Assembly (NCBI GenBank): GCA_029204225.1
Contig: CM055095.1
Location: 61,237,910-61,301,909 of the forward strand
Direction: 5' to 3'
Length of the DNA: 64,000 bases
Source: Diphasiastrum complanatum
Taxonomy: Eukaryota; Streptophyta; Lycopodiopsida; Lycopodiales; Lycopodiaceae
Below the pieces are notes generated by a model. The model did no database searches. It worked only from the letters and a program-made list of their open reading frames with translations, and was not told where the DNA came from. Position 1 is the first letter of the stretch. The number at the start of each line of letters is the position of its first letter. A program made the translations under genes and the position numbers. Below are positions 45,244 to 60,200 of this stretch, piece after piece.

Positions 45244-48200
45244 CTTAAACCTGACAAAGCGATTCCAAGTATCACTCTTCATTGTTCCTGATGGGTCAAG
45301 CAATTGCGTCATTTCGTGGCTAAGCTTGAACTGTGCACTCTCAAAACGTAGATTGCCTCCAGGAGATGTTTCCAAGATGAAGCCAAAATCAATATGAACA
45401 AGTCTTCCCTCGCTGGTAACCATAAATGAAAAAATGATAAGCACTATGTTCAAACCATGACACCTAATGGAAAATTCATGAACAATTATAATGAGATCGA
45501 ATTGCATGGGGAGCAGACTGCTGCTTTTATTCAATCACATTATAAACTAGAAATCTAGTGAAAAAAAATTATACTTATCAAAGAGCAGATTTCCATTATG
45601 ACGATCCTTTGGTTGAAGCAAAAGACTTGCAACTGCATAGCCAGCACTACTAACGATAAAGTTATCACGTGCTGCTTCAAACCGGGGAGTGCCCACTTCT
45701 CCATATTCTTGTTGGAATATTTCATATAAACCACCATCTGTAACTTCTCCCATTTGATTCCTGCTCCTTGTATTGGGTACAACCTAAAAAATAAAGAGAA
45801 CAATGATTCCAGGCAGGACATCTTTTCTGTTTGAAGTTTGTTATAGATTAAGTAGTCCCGAGATGAATGACAGAGGTAAACCACAAAGAGTCACTTCCTG
45901 CATGCCTTCGCAAAACTGAAATATATTTCGATTTCGCATATTTACTTGACAATCGAATTGATTCAAGAAAACATCTAAGATACATTCAGAGTTAAAGGAT
46001 AACAAGCAAACTTCTCATGGGAACAAAAGTCAATTAACTGTCAAATGCTGGTCCATAAAATCTACAAAATATACTATTCCAACTTGACATATACTCTTAA
46101 GAATAGGAGCTACTTAAATTCACAGTAGATTCATAGCAAAAAAGAGACAATTCAGTGTTCTTTTACTATTAAACCATTGTTCCGTACCTTTTAGTACGAA
46201 ATGTATCAGCTATCATGTATTTCCAGTGTGTGTAGGTTGGAGCTCAAGAGGAGAAGCAAGCATGTGCCTTCTGTTATGAAAGCTTTCTTATTTACAGGCT
46301 CTAGTCATAAATGAATGGTGTAAAGGGTTGTAGGTGATAGATTTAGTTATTGATTGTTGAATGGATTGAATGCTATCTGGAACGTGTAAATAGAGAAAAA
46401 AGGCTGTTGGAAGGACAGGATGTTTTTTTTTGTTAACCTTCTTCGGTGTAAAGAGTGTGGGAAAAAGTGCCTTACAATAGTGTGAATGGTTTGGTTGAAT
46501 TTAGGAGATGGAAAGACGTGTAGGAGGAGTATGATAGATTAAGAGGACAACAAGAACTCGGCTTAGTTAGAAGTTAAGGAAAACTTCAAATTCAACCATT
46601 TCATCACACGAAACAAACTGGAGAGATATATTTTTGTACAACTTGGTAAATGGTCGCCAGCCGGATCAGATTGCCTTTCTTAGGGCCAGGTTTTGAGCTC
46701 TCCTGAAATGTTACAAGGGAGCTCAGAAGTACCTTTCTTCGATGGGTCCAGGGGCTCTCAAATTATCTTTGCTCTGGTTGCTATAGCTCTCTTGGGAAAA
46801 GATTCTTTCCTTATGCTTGAGCAGGCTCCTTAACAGGAAAAAAAAAACCTCTGTGAAAACTTGGTACCTTGGCTTTCATGTTAAATCTCTCAAAATATCA
46901 TATAAGGTGTTGCCATAAGGACATCCTGGTGAGAAAAAATCAGTATGATCAGAGTGACATCATCAGACTATGCTTTTTTATTCATTAGTTCAAAGTAAAA
47001 TTCTCTTTCATGTTACTAATATGCTACATTTTGACCAAGAATAGAAGTGAATGAACACCTTCAAAGGACCTGAACTTCTTCTATAAAGTACATAATAGAA
47101 TAGTGTGTCCCTCAAGCTTCATGCCAACTTAAATGTCAAACCCCTATTGTGGCCAAAAACTCAAACTTGCCTCAAAGGACAATAAGGTGTATTAGGGTGA
47201 AAAAGCATCTCTTTGAATGAAAATTAAACATACATATAGCTGTCGGAATCATACATGCCGTTACTAGGGCTACAGGCCCATGTGACCATTCTCAAAACAC
47301 TTAGTAGCACTTTGAGCCCTTATGTTAGCATTTGGGTGCACACTGTTCTTTTCCATTTAACCATATGGTTTTGGTCCTAGGGAATTGTAATTTAGTGATT
47401 ACCGTATGACATAACTTTGGAATTGGACATCCCTGAGTTCTCCAAGCTAGATTTACAAGTGCAAACTACATCTCTAACATGAATGCCCAATCACAGAGAG
47501 ATGGAAGCTCACTGAATGGACTTTGTATCTTGCAATTACTATATCACACCCTTACATGCATAAAGGAAACAGTAAAATATCTCTCCCCCAAGTCATTTAT
47601 AGGATAATCGGAAAAGCATGCCTTGAGCCTATAGAACCACTTGTCCAAACCTTCATTGAAAAACATCTCTTCTCCAACTCATTTATGGCATAATTGAAAA
47701 AGCAGGTCTCGAGTTGATTTAACCATCCTGTCCAGATAAGATCCCTATCAATAAGACCTCCTAATGATACTGCTTTCTTTGTCCCCACGGAAGCTTGTTG
47801 ATTTCTATATCAGAGGCCGTCTGTACCATAGTGGCAAGTGCATGTGACAGTCCTTAACTTAACCGAGCAACTTCCATGCAATATATGTTGATGATATAGG
47901 CCTTGTTTATGACTAAGATGCTAAGTGTGATTCTAATACTGGCGCACTTGTGATTCTGAATTTTCAGCCCAACTCATCTCCAGGAACTGTTCCTTTATCT
48001 TGCAGAGCATGGTTAGGTCAAAGGAGACCCAGTTCTTTGATAATGCATGCCGTTCTTTATGATATGCCTTACATTGCTTTGATCCTATGGGTAGCACACA
48101 TGATTTCATCAGTTATTTGGTTGCTAACAGTTAGTTGTAGCTATTACCCAGACTTTGTGATGAAGTGACCAATATTCTTAATATGCTTGTTGTAACGGTT

Positions 48201-51200
48201 TGATGCACATACTTTTTTTCACAGTAATTTTTGTACATTGCTGATCTATATGTATAACGTGGTTCCTCTTGTTAGTAACAAAAATGTTTAAGGAATGGTT
48301 TGGTTAGAGTAGTTTCTATCTGTTAATTTATCATTTCTCTCCAATGCTCTGCAAGTAGATGTCAGTGACAGAACTCAGACCAGCTGACGTTATTCCTATC
48401 ACACCTTTCTCTACAATTTAGGCCCCAGCAGATTAAGCTATCTAGACACCTTCAATCTGCTCACTTTCCATGATTTCTCCCATGTATTCAGTTCTTTTCC
48501 CTCTCAAATCACTTTTACCAATACCCAACCTTCTAATGGTATTGAGTTTACTACTTGATCTTATTCACCATGTGACAAAACACCAGGGGTATAAGGTGGG
48601 AGCATTATTTCAAAAGATTGACTCTTGAGACACAACTGAAAAGTAGTAGGACAAGGTCGTACCACTCAGACTATGATCTTTCAGACTCAAAGACATACTA
48701 GAATAAGACAGTAAAATCTAAAAGTTACAGATAAATCACAGTACTTACTTGCATAGTTTCTCTTCATGAAGTTCTAGCCCTTCAATTTTGGGTGCTCAAG
48801 GAAGTCACCCAACAGAATAAGCAAACACGAATGGAATCGCTCCCTCCAATCATAAAAACAAAAGACTGGTGAACACAAGAAATGGTGGATCCACGAGGGG
48901 CCAACCTTCCTCAATCGTTGTTTGTGTTCTATTTTCAGGGTAGATTTTGTTGCCCACAATTTTTCAGACAACGGATCAAAGTTTTTCATATTCCTATTGG
49001 GTTGAGCTGCACTGTCAAATCTTTGGAGCAATAATTAAATATATACTAAATAGTATTTTAGGAGCACTAAACTTGACTCAACTTGCTGAGAAATAGTATT
49101 GATGAGAATGTGATTACTGAACTTGACTCAACTTGCGTGTCTGATGAGTTTTAAAACAAACCTAGAATCAGAGTAGAAAGTCAATTGCTGACCAAACAAG
49201 GAAAATTAAAGAAATTGGCAGTTCCACGGAAGAATGACAGGAAAGCAGACTGCCAAGAAGAAGCAATTGCTTCATGTTGTTAATGCTTTTGTAAGCTGTT
49301 CACCTGTGGAGAATTGATATAAACTCAGTATGTTCGTTTCTGTACAAATGTATGAAAGGTAAAGCGGATCATGTCACATATTTATGTATGTGACCTGCAC
49401 CTCCTCTTGGGTGCTGATGGAGCGAGTAGGGTTGTCCTAACATTTGGTCTGCGCTACGCATAGTAGGGTGTTGGAAGATATTCTTGGTTCTTAAAAAAAA
49501 TTATGGGTGAATGTTCCAGACTTTAAGATTCGCTAAAAGCCAAAGCAGCTGCTTGCTTCATCTTGAAGGTGTGCATTACCAGCACAGTCTGGTAGCGGTT
49601 CTTTTATTTGGTAAATACGTATACATGAGTAAGGCATAGGTTAAGTCTTCATAACAGAGAGGTGATAACTAGTATCATACCACAGATATGAGATGATCAT
49701 GCAACAAACAAGGTAAAAAGGAGAAGGGCTTTGAATGTATGACTTCTCCCATATTTGGGCATGAGCCATGAGAAGCCCTTGTGAAATTTTCCTGTGCAGG
49801 GTTTCACCTATTTAAATGTACAGCTCAGTCAATTTTTTGTACAGACATTCATATAACATTTTACTGAGGTTAGGATGATGCATTTTCCCTGGAGATAAAA
49901 TTGCTATGGCAAATTCAGGTTTGTATTTCTTGTCATAGTACAAGGTTATTAGAACGATTGGAGTTGTCTACTAGGCTTTTTGGATCTCTCTGTTGGCATC
50001 TCACCCATCTGTACCCATCATTTGTCTACCCGAGTTTTACCAATGTTCTATAGTTGAGACTATAGCAAACAATGTGGGCTTAGGAGTCATCCTTACATAG
50101 AGAATAGTGTCCTACGAGTTACTAGCCTCAAATACACTGTCCATAATATGGAGATACAGGATATGTTAGTTGTAGTTTTTGCAGTGGTGTCATGACCTTT
50201 TTTGTTCCATCTTTGGTGGGTCAACATGTGTTCGTGTGTCCTCATTTAGCTGCTACACTACTCTGCAAGGCCAATTGTACTGCTTAGCTTGTTCCTCACT
50301 ATTATGGCCTTTTTTACATAATTCTATATCTCAAACTCACTGACTTCTCCAAAATGACTCCTAATTTTTATGTCAGCCTTCTACAAGCAGTAGTTCATTA
50401 TTCCTGATGTTGCTCTCGTTCCTTATATTTCACTGGCTATTTTCCAGGCACAGATTCGACAACAACGACAAAAATACAATAATGAGTATTTCTTGTAGTG
50501 AGAGGGCACACCTTTTTGCTAGAAACGTATCAAACAAGTCCAACAATACTTAAGGATTCATCAATGAAAAAATCTAGTACAGCCTGTCTATCTGTGTCAG
50601 CTTTGGTGATGAAGCTTTTGAGAATTTGCAGATCTTTTTTGAAAAAGGAAGGCATGTCAACGGATGGAATAGAATCTCTATTAATGTTCAATAAGACCAT
50701 GTTCAATAAGTAGAAGTGAGGACTGTGATAAAGTTCTCTGAATGTCACGTGCTTTTTTTTGACGACAAAGCTCATAAAACGCTTCACACCTGATCAAGAA
50801 GAAAATGGTGAAGGGCAGAGATCCTCAATTATCAGGGTAAGCACAAACAAGTGAGCCTTGAGCCTCATAAGGTACCATGTTTCCCTGGGTTTCATAGAAT
50901 ATAGCTACAACTGCACAACTTCACAAGCTATTTGTACTAGTAATATATGTGACTCTTGAGCATGTACTAGTAAACTGTAGCTGCAAGGATGTGCAAGAAA
51001 CACAAAAATGCTAACGCTTCAAGACAATTAGGAAGGAAGAGATGGCAATGAAAAAAATCATGTATGTTTGCAATTGTTGTGATCAGTTCAAAAACTTGAC
51101 TTAGCCTCATAATAATGTGCATTCATGAACCACTGTTCGACTTACCTCAATAATACCTCTCTCATATCCAGTAGGCAGCACACCATACGGAAATAGATAA

Positions 51201-54200
51201 AGGTTCAATCCACTTGCTTGGAATATATCCCTCAGCAAGGCAATAACTTGGAGGGCAAGCACATCTTGACGGCAATCATCTCCGACCTAGAAAAGCCAAA
51301 CCCCGAATTCAATCCAGCTTTTGTTTTAAGATGCATTGAAAATAAAGTCCGAGTAAACTACCTATGGAGTGGAGTGAGCACTGATTTCCGACCTCTATAA
51401 AACCTAGAATCAACGTGCTTAAACATCTTCCAATAAAACTTTGAAAAGATGGGGTCAAACACGGCATCAAGAAGTAAATACAAGGGTTACTACCTCACAA
51501 TGCAACAACCCTTATTGCGCAGTTGACAAGAAGGCGCTAAGCTACTCACACTATCATCTCCTATTAATTCAAACCTTGAAGATGCAGGCCTGGAGCTTTC
51601 TATCCTTCTGGTCTCCGTCCTTGTCTACCACATCAAACGTTATCATTATGGGAACTTTTGCTGCTGACTGCAAAGGAATGCCACTATCTAGCTCAATGCC
51701 TCTCACCAGCTTGTTTGGAGCTGTTGGAAGGTACAAATCATCTCCTTCAATTTCAATTTTCTCCAGCTCTCTGTCAAAATGTTTAGAAAAAACAGAAAAT
51801 TTTAAATGTCAGAATCTCAAAAACTTAAAGCAGTAACTACTTAGCATTAAAATATTGCTCTTCTAGATACGAGAAGGAAAATCTTTCTTATTTTTGCATC
51901 CTTTTTTGTGTCAATCTTATGAAATTTACTCTTCAGCTTAAAACTTTTCTTGAAGTGCATCACTATGTTTGTTAAATTCTTTCAAGTGTCCACTGAAGTT
52001 GGCTGGGAAAAGTATAATAGCATTAACTCTCATGAAATGCATTCAACAGCATTTTTACAAAGCCTTGTTCGTACCTTCGTATAGCTGCTTGCCTATTCTC
52101 TTTTGGAAGAGGATAAAGAATGCCCGAAATTGAAGTAACTTTGTCAAAAAACCGGAACTCACGAATAAACACATCTAATGCTTCCGGTGTGAAACTGTCT
52201 ATAATGCGTTGCTTTACTCTAGGAACAATTTCATACAAAGAATTCCCCTGAAAATCAAAGTTTCCAGGCCTTAGACCTCACAATGGTCATATGTGGTGAA
52301 CTCTCAATAAAATTCACAAAATGCTATAACCTTGTTTTTCAAACATGCTAACTTTAGCAGAAAGATAATGGATCAAGATTATGACTATCCTATACTACAA
52401 GGAGGAGACACGAATAGCTCTGTTAGCAATACAACACTTGTATGACTATTTTAACCTGTCTAGAAAATTATATATTCAGTCTCAAAGCTCAAGGTTAGCT
52501 GTAAAAAAACTCACGTCACGACCTGCAGAAGAATATAATTCAGCACAGGCTACATTTCTCTGTCAACATCTCAGAAGTATGTGCGGCACCTTTTGTTCAT
52601 GAAGGTGAGAGTTTGATTGATCATTAAGTCCAACAGGTAGAGACTTTCAAGATGCCATGCATAGGACCTCAAAGTTTTTGCTAAGCTTTGAGTGTAAAAT
52701 GGTAGATTCAAGAGAAGAGAAATACTACAAGTAATTTAACTTGCACTAACTGTCACAAAAACAGCAGTAAACGGCAATTCTGTATCAAGATAACCAAGGC
52801 AGGTTATACAATAATACGTAAAAGTGCCCCACGAATGAGAATGAAAGCAGCTGTAAAGACATACCATAAACAAGCATTCAATTTCTGTTTGATTGAGTGA
52901 ACAAGGTGAGATATTCATTTTCATGAATTAGCAATTACAAGATAAATAAAAATCAGATTAACTCTTTTCTGAAGAAACGTAAAGGTGACATATACTCTAA
53001 AATACAGCAAGAAGCCTGTTACTAGCTTGCAAAAATTCTCCAGTAATTGATCCTTAAACTTCATCCAAGTGTAACCATTATCCTCTATGATGTCCTTTTA
53101 TCTTCAAGTCAAATAAACAGCAAGGTCTAAAACAATGAGCCTTCCCACCCACGCTCAGGAGGTCACGTGAGTGTGTAACATAACCGCACATTCTTGCTAA
53201 GTTTCATATAGTGATCGATTAACATGGCTTAGGAGTCAACTGATCTTACATGAGCAGATAAGAAGATAATCGCTATATCCCACCAATTCTTTGAAGCATA
53301 AGACCCCCTATAAAACTTACAATGCATGACATAAAGAATGGATTGTTTGGAAATACAGAAGCTCAATTTTAAAATAGAGAGAGCACATCATAGCTTGCAA
53401 AATTTCAAGTCATAAGGGCAGAGCTATGACTGGAGCAATTGGCTGTTAAGTCCAGTAGTTTAGCTACTCCACTGAAAGCTGTTCACAAACATTTGTACAT
53501 GGAATAACCTTTCGCAGTTTGCCTATATATTACAAGAATTTGAATGCTGAAAATCACTTTCATAAGATTGATATCGGTGAAGTAACATATTTCTATAATT
53601 GCCTTGAGTTAGGCAGTTCCATCTTTGACTGCCCTTGAATGGTAAAATTGTTCTTCAGAATTCTTAAAAAATTATTTCCTACTAACTAGTCCTTCATGAA
53701 TTGCGTATTGACGAGACACATTGAAGGTTCCTGTCTTATACCAGTGACCTTGTATGTATATTGCGAATGGAAACTGTATACGAAGTAGCCAACAACCTGT
53801 TCATGTTGATCGGGTGCATGTTTGTCTAATGTGGATGAAAAAAGCTATGATGGTACCTTCCCATTGGTAAGCACCATTTCATGCACTAAACTGGCCAAAA
53901 AATGTGGAGAATGAGTAACATCTCCTAGGTGATCTCACATGAAGTGGATAGACGGATAAAGATCCAAACTGTAGTCACCCTACATCTCGAAGACCTGCAA
54001 AGTCAAGGCCAAAGGAAGAGAAGGAAGAAAACAGAGATAAGAGAAAAAGACATCTAATCCAGAAACATTGTAAGCCAGAAGGTATTTCTGTCAGTTCATC
54101 ACACTGTAAGCAGTACTAAAGAACAAAACATGCTTGGGGATCCAATACAAGAGTTGAAATCTCTGTAGAATATAAACAGAAAAGTGAATGTGTTCATAAT

Positions 54201-57200
54201 AGACAACTACTGTTGTATCATAAGGGTATCCTGGGGCTTCACATTACAGGAGAAGCCACATTCTTGAAAATGTGACTATCAGAGGCGATTGCAAAGCCAT
54301 GCACTCATATAATAATTAAATTTGGATGCAGATACAGCACCTTGTGCAATAGCAAACTCACCTGCAGTCACCTGCAATGCCATCAGGCATTAACCTGCCA
54401 AATCGAGCTAGATATGTAGTATCAGGCCATACAATATCACAGCCAAATACAGGGAAAAGGACGCACTCGGATAGATTTGGGCTATCCCAATCAATCAGGA
54501 ATATAACTGCACCACTTTCAAAACTCAAAAGTATTTATTTTCTCTAGAAAAAGTATACTAGTAAGAATTCTAGGACCATATCCGAAAATCAACGGGCAAA
54601 GAGCCCCTAAAGAGGCAGGAACAAACAGTGGATTGTCTAGTAGACCATTTCACTAAAGGTTCATCAGGTTCTCTCATAACGCTGGTGGGCAAGAACCAAA
54701 CGTAGCTCTGGAGTTTCAGGTGAACATGTGAGGCAACGCTTCTGGAGGGAAAATAGCGCAACCCTCCTGATCCAAATACTTAACTAATAAAAGTTGGGCC
54801 CTTGGCCAGTCCTAAATATAAATGCATAAAAAAGGCTTTCAAGCCTGTACATGAATAAAAAGGATCTGTGGCCAACAAATAAATAAAGGGCTATATATTT
54901 GAAATAAAAATATGGTGAGGCGAGAAAATGAGGCCAGTCCATAACTCTACCTCAGTGAAAAACAATTGTCCCCAATCTGGGCATGGAGACAAAACAAGTT
55001 TCAACTACGAATAGCAGCACGAGCAATAACATCAACATCAACTTTAATAGTAGTAGGAGAATCTCGAGACTAAATAGTCAATAGGCTCCCAAGTAACCTC
55101 TACAACGGGTCAATCATCTATAGAACAAGAAACTGAACCTGATGCCGATGTCAAACTAAACTATAAACTGAGACTTGTAAAATGGCTGCTGGCAAAGAAG
55201 GAAAGAGCTTTGGATCAACAAGATATGGCAAGAAGCATCATCCTCAATAGGAAGACACAGAAGGCTCAAGCACATGTACTAGGAGGAAGCTTAGGTTGAT
55301 ATGTAACAAGGCTCAAGCACTGAAGGATCTGATAAGGAGCCATAATACCATGGTGCAAGCATCTTAGTAGAAGCCTTGCCTTAAAAAAAATTAAAAGGTG
55401 CCAAGCAAAACTAGGTTTGAAATGTACAAAATCAACCTCATGAAACTCCACCTGGCGACAATGTCTATCAACGATGGTCTTATACTGCTGCTATATCTAC
55501 TGTAAACGCATACTAGTTTGAGCAATAATCTCAAGTACATTGGATAAACAAGAAGCTAGAGTAATTGGTGCATCATCAAGAGGCAATGAAATACCAAATA
55601 AAGCTAGAGAGTACCCATGAGCAAGCAAGAGAGGAGAAACTTCTGTTTTGGAAAAGACCGTCTCCAATTGTTATACAAAAATTTCTTGAAAGTAATTTAT
55701 GCTAAAGGTCCTTCATCTCTCAAAGCAACTGACAAGATTCAAGCTCTACAAGGATCATGTTGGCCATTTGATTTGAAATAGTAGTCAAATAAGCTCTTGC
55801 ACTTTTCAGCTGGTTAAATCAAACTATCAAAGATGCCTTGGATCCGCTAGAAAAGTTTGTGGTCCATGGATGTTCAGGTGCTGTAGGAATGCTACATCCA
55901 AAACTGGCCTCATAGTCGTTGCCTATTCACAGCTTGACATACAAATAATCTCAAACCTTCTTTAGCCACTCTTTTCTCACATCAAAAATGATTACAGCAA
56001 TGTCACTTAAGAAAAACTGTGTCTAATATACTACAATGTAACATCCAATTCAATTGGAAAATTGTTAAACGCTCATGCAAGTAGGCAATGAAACCTGCGT
56101 CAAGACTTTTACCTTTTGGGGGCCTGATTCTTTTCTTGCCTCTTCTGTAGTTGGGGGCTCTTCACCCTGCAAGAAAAAATGACAAAGTTTAGAAGAGGCA
56201 ATGAAAACTTACAGCAGGTACGATTAGTTTGTATATAAGTTCCTTGTGTGTGTCCATTTTTGGTCCAGTATATAAAAGATAGCTTGCTGCAAAATGCTTG
56301 GGTGTTCGATGAGCAAAACCTAAATCAAATTAAGGCCCCAAAACAAGACTTTACTATGCATGATATGATTAGTCATTTCCTACACATTGTAACATCAACA
56401 TATTGCACAAAACAGGCCTGGAAAAAAGCCTCTATGTAACAGCAAAAAGCATGTCATTACCATTTCCTTCAAGTAAAAACTCGTCCATTGTAAATACGAC
56501 ACACAAGATAGGTTTGAGCTGAAAAGTTTTGTCATTATGCTCTTGCAAGGAAGAAGTAGATGATCTTGGAGCAATATGTGGTGCCTCTGAATATAATAAA
56601 ATTTGCTGAAAAAAGTACACACGCACCCAAAGTGGTAGCCTCAATGCAAGTACCGAGGTATGATGGGGTTTTACAGACTCTAAACTCCAGATCCAATACA
56701 TGCTGCAAAGTATAAAATTAATCATTTCTAGTTCCAACTTGTTTGGGTCGACCATAACACCCTTTGCAATCATAATGTGACCAAAGTAATCGATACGAGA
56801 TTTACAAAGCTCAATCTTCTTGTCATTAGTGTACAAGGAGCTATTTTCCAATTTCTTGAACACAATCCAGAGGTGCTCTCCATGCTTTGACACCACTTTG
56901 CTATGCACAAGTACGTCATCTATAACTCATAGTGACCAAAACGGGCCAAAAGGGTGTCGTTTGGACGTCATCTCAAATTTAGTGATAACCACTCTCGAGG
57001 TCAATCTTACTAAATATATTTGCAACTTGTAAGGCATTCAACAGCTTTCTATTCTAGGCATCAGTTATTAATTACGAGAATCATTCTTAAACAGGAAGAA
57101 TGGGCGACACAAAGGCTGAATAACTAGGACACATATACCCCAGTTTAAGGTATTCCTTCGGCCCTTCTTCCTCCTTCAAGCTCATCCTATAAGCCCTACA

Positions 57201-60200
57201 CACCAGACTTTCCCCTGGACAAGCTCAATTTTGTGCTCCATGTCACTTGAGAGACTCTTACTTTCATGCCCTTACCATCTGGCATCTGGTACAGGGATGG
57301 CACAATTACCAACTTCAGTTTCTTTACAACATGCAAATAAGGAAACTTTGACATTAGGCATTGCTTGTGCCCCCAATTCCATAACTACTTTGCGACAAAC
57401 ATTGCCTTCATGATTCAATAGGGGAGTAGTGATTGCTTCCTCCTAATTCTTGCAAGTTTTGTTTGACCATAATGCCTCATGTCTTCACAAAGGACAAAGA
57501 TAAACTTGTGTACCTGGAGCCACTAGGAAAATTTTATCCAAGATCTTGACTAGTGTTTCTCAAAACTTGTTCGCATATTCTTGCACTGTGTTATGCTTCT
57601 ACCAGTGCAAATGCCATGCACCTATGGAGCAAACATGCACATGTGGTGGAAGAAGCTAAGCTCTAAGAGAAGTCATATCAACCCAATTAGTTGGACATTT
57701 GTTAAATCAAAGGAGTTTCCATCACCAACGACATTCGTAAAATCATTAGTGACCTTGATCTAGCAAACCTCATAAAAAAAGCACATCCGAATTCAAAATA
57801 ATCCTCCCACTTGCAAAGCCATTGACTTACAAAATCAATAGTCTATTGGGAGGTTATAGCAACACATTCACGGGCTTTCTATCTTCATCCTCATAGGAAG
57901 GGTGGAAGTGGGATAGGATGCCACAACAGGGAAAAGAAAATAGGTGAAGTTCTTGACTGGCGTGATGTAGAGATATTGCCAACCAAGGACTGTAATAATG
58001 GCTGTATCTGTGTCATGGACTGACATAAGTAGGAGTCCAAGTAGACAAAGTTTCTACACTAGTCATGTGATTTACGTAACATAGGTTTCTCCTTTGTGGT
58101 AGATATTCACTTTGTGTAAGGACATATTGAATATTGCAATATGCCCTGCTACCAAGACCATTGCCAGTGAGATGCATACTCTTCTATCGCACCAAAGTGG
58201 AGGGATGAGAACAAAAAGAAGTAAAGGCAAGCAATACGACGCAGATATGGTTTTGCTTGACTTTCCAACAGACTCTGTCCTGGACGGATTTTTGAGAAAT
58301 GTGCCTGTTTGGAATTACTTGATGATAGATTTTTGGAGGCATCTATGTAATTCGCTCAGCAATTATCAATGACGATGGCCTTGTAGTCAATATCCTAGGT
58401 TTCCTATAGATACCTTCATTTGTTGGAGTTGCTAAAAAGTCTGGAGTGAAGGTAGTAGGCCATGCCATACTACGAGGGGTAGATAGATCAAAACAACATT
58501 TTTCACAAATTCATCATTAATAGATTTATCTATGTTTTGTTTGATCACATGTTGTTCTGAACACCTGATTCTGCTAAAAAATAATTGTCAAAATTTCTAC
58601 TCTAGAAATTGTGACTGCAAGTCTTGTTAGAAATGAGATTGTGGAGATAAGAGACCTTTCATTTCTGTATTCGAAACCATGGACAGCTTTCTCTCTTTGA
58701 TCACAACCCAAATATCACCAATGCCATCTTTCTGTTGACCTAAACTTACTGAAGGTAATGCCAACTTGGACCATCAACCTCACTACACATAGCACGGACC
58801 AAACGCTACGACTCACTTCAACCATACCCAAGTAGGTGCAAGTGACATGCACGAACGTATGCCCACATTAGCTTTTGCAGATTTGTACAAAGACCAGCAT
58901 GCTGAGTTTCTATCACTTCTCCAAAATGGAAGGGCAAACTCAATCATGATAAATGCTAGCACTAAAGAGCAAAGCCAGTCAAATGAGGTCCCCACTTCCT
59001 CATGGAAAATTAAGGACACTTTGTGTTTCACCTTCAGCTTGCTCTAAAAAGTCACATGTTCCCAAATTAACTATAGATCCAAAAATATTAGGTCAATTGA
59101 ACAATTAGCACACATTCAACCGCCACAGATCCTCTTCTATCATTTGGATCGAATCTTGACGTCCAAAAGCATATACCATTTAGACTTCAACATAAATGCT
59201 CATCAATGATCTAATCCACTATTCCCTAGCTAAACTACTCGATTAGGGACATGATTCCATCAAACTTGGATATCACTATCATAATAGTTAGCACTCATGA
59301 ATTTTTTTGCGCTAAGTGAGCCAAAATGATTTTGTGTCACAACATATTGTACTGTTCTAAGTGAAACGGCCTGCCTTTTAGAAGGCTTTGCTAAATAGCT
59401 CCAAGCCACAAAGCATAATTGAGCCTTCGGACAACAATTTCAATAACCATCTAAACCTTGTCACGCCTAGAAAATGAATGTACATAGCCCATTTATAGTC
59501 CCTTGAGGAACCCTAAAATCAGGAATAAAATAGTCAATGATCTGACGGACCTATTATAGTTGTATTATGCAAGCCTTAAATGTTGATCCCATTCCCAACC
59601 TATAGGAGAAACTTAACTTCGCAAATAATCTTCCAAAGCACAGTAAATGACCTATGACTGGCCATCAGCAGATGAATGATATGCATTGCCCATAAGTGAC
59701 TGAACATCCAGAATGCGCATCAACTCAATCCAAAAACTTAAAGTGAACTTACTATCAGGATCAATAAGGATAGACCTGGGAAGTCCAAGCAAGGGAAAAA
59801 TCTTCGACACAAATGGCAACGTTGCTCTGTATCCCCTCACAATGTCTATAAAATAGCATGTCGAAGCCCAATTTGAAAAGGACACCATAACTGCATCCCC
59901 ACACAAGCAAGAACTTGACGAAAAACCTACCACGAGGTAGCAAGATGACCATCCACATGTAAGTCGACTAAGTAAATTCTTTGATGATCAGTCTTCAACG
60001 AAAGTAAGTTTCCAACTTAGCTAACCAGTTCACGAGATCATTCTCATCAGAAGAACTAGGACTACATGGAAAACTGGAAGTCACGAGCATATGAAAGCTC
60101 AGTACCTGAAGGATGAAGTGTCAACAAAAACAGAGGTGGCACTAGAACTAAGGAAGAAGTGGAAGGGCTTGGGATGGTATCCCAAAGACTGACCTGATCC

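Larger units (their letters stand above)
40487..45250 (-). other. PI4K alpha intron 12 with LINE insertion
   Basis: 4.76 kb intron holding LINE copy 3 in the same orientation as the gene (42842 to at least 44780) and a TC microsatellite at its donor end. The rest (40487-42840) shows nothing recognisable. Confidence 0.85.

Noticed and set aside
45107-45397. Plus-strand frame with an Arg-Glu dipeptide repeat
   Set aside because: The repeat is the GA microsatellite translated; the rest is antisense to PI4K alpha exon 12.
49068-49136. Short direct repeat aacttgactcaacttgc as a target duplication
   Set aside because: The copies are only about 30 bases apart and no element lies between them.
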